Shown: piece after piece, positions 60,371-64,000 of the stretch
Position numbering within the stretch: the stretch's first letter is position 1
Layout: each line of letters starts with the position of its first letter
NCBI RefSeq assembly: GCF_000378185.1
Contig: NZ_KB899376.1
Location: 338,357-402,356 of the forward strand
Direction of reading: 5' to 3'
Length of the DNA stretch: 64,000 bases
Source: Salinimonas chungwhensis DSM 16280
GTDB lineage: Bacteria > Pseudomonadota > Gammaproteobacteria > Enterobacterales > Alteromonadaceae
Translations under genes and position numbers: made by a program
The notes under the pieces: model-generated
Databases searched by the model: none
Seen by the model: only the letters and a program-made list of their open reading frames with translations
Told to the model about the DNA's origin: nothing

Positions 60371-63229
60371 TCAGGGCATTATCGTCAAGTCATCTATTTG
60401 TAACACAGCGCCAGTGGCTTTATTCCATTCCGGAAACATCATGATCAGGTTAAGTTTATCCAAAGACAACCCCTGACTCGCAAGATCTGCCAGTGAGAAA
60501 CTGTATTGCTGCCATAGACCCACCTGCGGCACCGCACCTTCCAGGTTCATTGATATCGGTAATTCGGCAAATGTACCGTCGCCGCCTTCTACTTTTAGCA
60601 ATAGACTTGCTGAAGCGTCATCCGGCGCTGACACCATCTTCATTGAAAATGTTAGCACACCGCCCTGAACGGCTGTTGCATCGTGTGGCTTATTGGCTCT
60701 GAATCCGGAAACCGTAGGTGCCGGTCCGAAGTAATCAAGCTGAGCAACATTTCCACGTTCGTTATCGTTAACGACACTAAGGTTTGCATTTGCACAGCAA
60801 TCCCACAATGACCATCCTGTTGCCAGCGCTTCGTCAAACACACTAAACGTGTCAGTGATTGTGACAACATCCGGGGTCGGTGATGTTTCGCCGTCGCCTG
60901 TAAGGACAATGTTGTCAATTTGCATGACCACACCCTGCTGGTTACCCCACGCTGGGAATATAACCAAAGGCGTATCCACACGTGACAGATCCAGTGTAGA
61001 ACCGGGATTATCGATCAGTTCGGAAACTGGAATATCATAGTGTGTCCAAATGCCTGTATCCGGCGTTTCAATGGCAAAGTCGCCGGAGGAGCAGGGATGA
61101 CCACAGTCCATTTTAATGAAAAAGTCCTGATTGGTTCGCGGATCGTCGACAACTTTCAGATCAAAAGACAATGTGTCAAAACCCGTGAAGTCAATTTTCT
61201 GAGTTTGGCCTTCACCATTTACCGGTGTTTGAAAGTAAACCACAGATTCGTTGGTGTTAAAGGAAAACTGTTTTACGTCGCCATAACCGCCATCTGCGCT
61301 GACTACCTGTTCAACATCGACACTGCCACTGGCGACATATTTACCTGCCGCGAAGGGAGGATTGTCGCTGTCATCGAACACAATTACCTCAGATTTTCCC
61401 GCTAAATCATACTCGTAACGAACGTTGTCTACCTGTACCGTCATTGGACCATTTGCTTCTAATACAAAAGGATTAAGTACCTGCGCCAAGTCCGTGGTAT
61501 TACCCGGTGCAAACCGATTGCCGGCTTCAACAATATCGGAAATATCAATACTTACAGACTGCCACTGGCCATCATCCGTGAGTGAAACTTGCGTATCTCC
61601 AACTGCTGGCCAGCCACTATCGATTTTAACCAATAACTCAGCGCCAGGGGCCCGATTCAGTGTACGAATATCAAATTTCAGTTTTCCAAGTTGTTCAAAA
61701 TGCTGCAAGTTAATGGGCGCATCTGCGTTGAAAAAGACATTACCTACATTTCCCAGTTGCTCCATGGTAAAGACCTCACCACGATCTTCGGCCGACTCTA
61801 CATAGCTGGTGACCGTTCCGTCAGGGTTGTAGCTTTGTATAGAAAGTTTTTCGCTAAAAGCATCATCAAAAAGCATAAATACCGGACCTTCACCGACCAA
61901 TGAGGATTCGCCGGGCAGGGGAGGTGGTTCAATACCCTCGGGCAGATGCGGATTATCGCCGATAGTGGCACATCCCTGACCCGTGGCAGGGTTTATCGAG
62001 CATTCATACACCCGCACAAAATCAACTTCCATGGTTTGTGGAAAGACGGATTCATCGATACCTGTTTCGTTAGTATTGGCTGCCCAGTTACCGCCTACAG
62101 CCAGATTTAGCAATAGATGGAAACGCTCGTTAAAAGGCGCATCGCTCACGCCGGTTTGCCATTGTCCACTTTCATCCTGATACTGGGTATACCAGCCATC
62201 CTGTGTTTGGGTCGCAAAATGATAGCCGTCAACATACCAGCGAATTTCTCCCTGCTCCCATTCAATTGCATAAGTGTGAAAACCATCTGCTGGATTAATG
62301 TTATTGGGCAAGCGGTGTTCTGCCTCTACATAGACATTGCCCGGCCAGGTTCGGCCAAAGTGCAGGGTGCCATAGACACGATCTTCGGGCATTCCTGCTG
62401 CAGCGGGATCATCAGAAGGCGTTTTGAGGTTGACCGCTTCCATAATATCTATTTCACCTGACGCGGCCCACGTACCGTATTTATAATCGCTGGGCAACAT
62501 CCAGATAGCAGGCCAGGTTCCCTGACCGTAGGGTAATTTAGCGCGAATTTCAAAGCGACCATAGGTCCAGTCTCCCTGATTAAGCGTGCGCAGTCTGGCA
62601 GAAGTATAAGGCAGGGTAGCAAGGCTGTCCGGATTACCCTCGGGATTATCCGGGCCGGTAAAGTCTTCGCGTTGAGCTTTTATAACAAGTTTACCATCCT
62701 CCAAAAACGCATTTTCAGAGCGATCGGTGTAACACTGTTGTTCGTTGTTCCCGCCACCCCAGCAATTTTCTTCAAAATTCCATTTATTGGTATCAATAGT
62801 ATTGCCGTCAAACTCATCCTGCCAGATTAGTTGCCAGTTGTTGCCCGGACCACTTTCCTGCATTAGGGCTACATCGAGCACCAGACGCTTGCGCGCAAAC
62901 GCCAGATAAACAGGTACGGTGACGGTTTCGCCTGGTTTCAATGACGTCACATCAACCGGAACATACGAGATATCACCATCAAGTTGCGCGTTGGTAACCT
63001 CATGCGTACTGTTATTCACATGCAGGCGTAAAGGCATCGACAAGGTGTCATCACTGGTATTGGTAATTTTGACCAGCACACTGAACTGACGATTTATGCG
63101 ATCAAAGGCCGCTCTATGCTGTTTTACCTCAAGATTTTCCTGAGCCGGTTGCCATTGCGCCATGGCTGTATTCACAGGTAATTGAGTCAGCCCGGCAACC
63201 ACGGCAAGGCGAATTAAATGATGTTTCAT
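60371..63229 (-). CDS. Secreted GH16 endo-beta-glucanase with three C-terminal carbohydrate-binding-like domains
   Basis: A 952-residue exported glycoside hydrolase, most likely a laminarinase (endo-1,3-beta-glucanase). A signal peptide ends near residue 24 (AMA-Q). Residues 30-125 form a small beta-sandwich. The GH16 domain covers about 131-440 with WNFEENCWGGGNNEQQCYT, the catalytic GEIDIMEAVN (E259 and E264) and MEVDFVRVYEC. After a proline-rich linker, three related galactose-binding-type modules follow (about 470-640, 640-800 and 805-952), each ending in a strand such as MTVQVDNVRYE, VVMQIDNIVLT and VLQIDDLTIM. The ATG has AGGAAG seven bases upstream and overlaps the preceding stop by four bases. 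Confidence 0.92.
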   Translation of the reverse strand: MKHHLIRLAVVAGLTQLPVNTAMAQWQPAQENLEVKQHRAAFDRINRQFSVLVKITNTSDDTLSMPLRLHVNNSTHEVTNAQLDGDISYVPVDVTSLKPGETVTVPVYLAFARKRLVLDVALMQESGPGNNWQLIWQDEFDGNTIDTNKWNFEENCWGGGNNEQQCYTDRSENAFLEDGKLVIKAQREDFTGPDNPEGNPDSLATLPYTSARLRTLNQGDWTYGRFEIRAKLPYGQGTWPAIWMLPSDYKYGTWAASGEIDIMEAVNLKTPSDDPAAAGMPEDRVYGTLHFGRTWPGNVYVEAEHRLPNNINPADGFHTYAIEWEQGEIRWYVDGYHFATQTQDGWYTQYQDESGQWQTGVSDAPFNERFHLLLNLAVGGNWAANTNETGIDESVFPQTMEVDFVRVYECSINPATGQGCATIGDNPHLPEGIEPPPLPGESSLVGEGPVFMLFDDAFSEKLSIQSYNPDGTVTSYVESAEDRGEVFTMEQLGNVGNVFFNADAPINLQHFEQLGKLKFDIRTLNRAPGAELLVKIDSGWPAVGDTQVSLTDDGQWQSVSIDISDIVEAGNRFAPGNTTDLAQVLNPFVLEANGPMTVQVDNVRYEYDLAGKSEVIVFDDSDNPPFAAGKYVASGSVDVEQVVSADGGYGDVKQFSFNTNESVVYFQTPVNGEGQTQKIDFTGFDTLSFDLKVVDDPRTNQDFFIKMDCGHPCSSGDFAIETPDTGIWTHYDIPVSELIDNPGSTLDLSRVDTPLVIFPAWGNQQGVVMQIDNIVLTGDGETSPTPDVVTITDTFSVFDEALATGWSLWDCCANANLSVVNDNERGNVAQLDYFGPAPTVSGFRANKPHDATAVQGGVLTFSMKMVSAPDDASASLLLKVEGGDGTFAELPISMNLEGAVPQVGLWQQYSFSLADLASQGLSLDKLNLIMMFPEWNKATGAVLQIDDLTIMP

Positions 63230-63903
63230 GATGATGCTTCCTGTGCCGGTGTCTGTAGCGCGCGTCTGCCAATCAGCCCAAATGCACACAATATCAGGGG
63301 TAATGTAGCAGGCGCTGGAACATTGATTTGATTGTCTGTAGCCTGAATAGAGAAGCTGTTAATGGTCATACTAGCCTGTTCAAAATCAAAGTTACTGAAC
63401 AGCTGTATTTCCAGCGTCCACCCTTGCTGATTATTGAAACTACCATCAAGCAGGATATCACCCGTGTAATTCATCAAACCGTTTATGTCTGGCTGCCCGA
63501 ACAGGCTACCCAGTTCTCCGCCAGCGTTATAAAGTAAACCAGAGCCATCACCGAAGCCAATAGTAAAGTAGTCAGCAGTTAATGGCGGCTGATCATCCAC
63601 TGCACTGGCTACAGAAAAATCATATTGAAGAACCAGTTGCGCATTTTCATCGGTGGTAAAGTCAATCGGTTGATAAAGTGTGTTTACAAATGCATCGCTG
63701 CGGTCAGCATAAATAACGGCACTACACCCATTATCACTTTCAGCGATAGCAAAATCATCACTGTTAGCCGGACCACCGTCGGTGTCAGTCTGCCAGCCAC
63801 TTAAATCACAAGTTTCGAAATTGCCATTGGTTAAGAATGCAGCTTGAGCCGGTTGCCAGGCCAGGGCCGTAGCTAAAATCAATGTTGCCTTAGTTAGTTT
63901 CAT
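63226..63903 (-). CDS. PEP-CTERM-type exported protein
   Basis: A 225-residue exported protein. The signal peptide ends near residue 22 (QPAQA-AF), the mature part begins FLTNGNFETCDLSGWQ, a jelly-roll type start seen in many secreted beta-sandwich proteins, and the C-terminus has VPAPATLPLILCAFGLIGRRAL: a short PAPA motif, a hydrophobic helix and two arginines, the exosortase sorting tail. The tail continues 11 residues past the arginines, longer than usual. It may bind or display a glucan. The start ATG at 63903 has GAGGGA six bases upstream. Its stop overlaps the GH16 start (ATGA). Confidence 0.82.
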   Translation of the reverse strand: MKLTKATLILATALAWQPAQAAFLTNGNFETCDLSGWQTDTDGGPANSDDFAIAESDNGCSAVIYADRSDAFVNTLYQPIDFTTDENAQLVLQYDFSVASAVDDQPPLTADYFTIGFGDGSGLLYNAGGELGSLFGQPDINGLMNYTGDILLDGSFNNQQGWTLEIQLFSNFDFEQASMTINSFSIQATDNQINVPAPATLPLILCAFGLIGRRALQTPAQEASS

Positions 63904-63919
63904 GTGTATCCCTCGTTTA

Positions 63920-63933
63920 TGATAGCGCTTACA
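63920..63933. promoter_or_regulatory. LacI-family-type operator, proximal copy
   Basis: TGATAGCGCTTACA is a near-perfect 14-base palindrome with a central GCGC, as in LacI/GalR-family operators. It lies 17 bases upstream of the PEP-CTERM start codon, where bound repressor would block transcription. Confidence 0.6.
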
Positions 63934-63979
63934 TTTTGGTGTGATGAATAAGGCCCATCTCATTCAACGGCACCACAAA

Positions 63980-63993
63980 TGATTGCGCTTACA
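63980..63993. promoter_or_regulatory. LacI-family-type operator, distal copy
   Basis: TGATTGCGCTTACA differs from the proximal copy by one base and lies exactly 60 bases further upstream, in the same orientation. Two sites about six helical turns apart would allow cooperative binding. The regulator gene is not in the window. Confidence 0.6.
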
Positions 63994-64000
63994 ATTTAAC

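Overview
The window is a chromosomal segment of a marine gammaproteobacterium, most likely Alteromonadales (Alteromonas, Salinimonas or Aestuariibacter-like). The reasons are: a true Smc instead of MukB in a cysZ-smc-zipA-ligA block; pnp followed closely by nlpI; msbA-lpxK-Trm112-kdsB; an sdhCDAB-sucABCD TCA block divergent from gltA; and a laminarin-type glucanase locus with a large TonB-dependent receptor and a PEP-CTERM protein. No rRNA, tRNA, CRISPR, prophage or insertion sequence was recognised. Gene density is high and almost all genes look intact; only the first gene is cut by the window edge.

Layout. 1-9 kb: mostly small membrane and stress-type genes (YqaE/Pmp3 tail, DUF2254, DUF1328, hemerythrin-like protein, gdhA, a tyrosine-phosphatase/diacylglycerol-kinase fusion, DUF2878, an SDR, a two-helix membrane protein, topoisomerase IB). 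9-14.7 kb: proline transport and synthesis (putP with a structured leader, proB, proA), an MscS-type channel and an HNH nuclease; the first four fit osmotic adaptation. 15-21 kb: pnp, DUF1244, cdd, nlpI, a SEL1-like protein with a metallopeptidase motif, and cysZ. 21-31 kb: smc, zipA, ligA, DUF2062 and comEC. 31-36.6 kb: lipid A and Kdo genes msbA, lpxK, trm112-like and kdsB, then an SDR and a secreted kelch protein. 36.6-44.7 kb: rimO, DUF2919, an unknown protein, tcdA, a glutathionyl-hydroquinone reductase, the GDP-mannose pair manC-cpsG, and DUF3429. 44.8-56.8 kb: gltA facing away from sdhCDAB-sucAB-sucCD, which encodes most of the oxidative TCA branch from oxaloacetate to citrate and from 2-oxoglutarate to fumarate. 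57-64 kb: a TonB-dependent receptor converging on an operon of a PEP-CTERM protein and a multidomain GH16 glucanase, with two LacI-type operators upstream.

Most genes are core housekeeping. The less ordinary items are: a compact nested-stem RNA in the putP leader; the phosphatase-lipid kinase fusion; an HExxHxxGxxDEY-containing SEL1 protein right behind nlpI; a SucB with two almost identical lipoyl domains; and the translationally coupled PEP-CTERM/GH16 pair under twin operators exactly 60 bp apart. I see no clear new defence or mobile system. All calls come from reading the sequence and recalling protein families; no database search was run. Start codons were moved to internal ATG/GTG/TTG codons where a ribosome binding site or family knowledge supported it.
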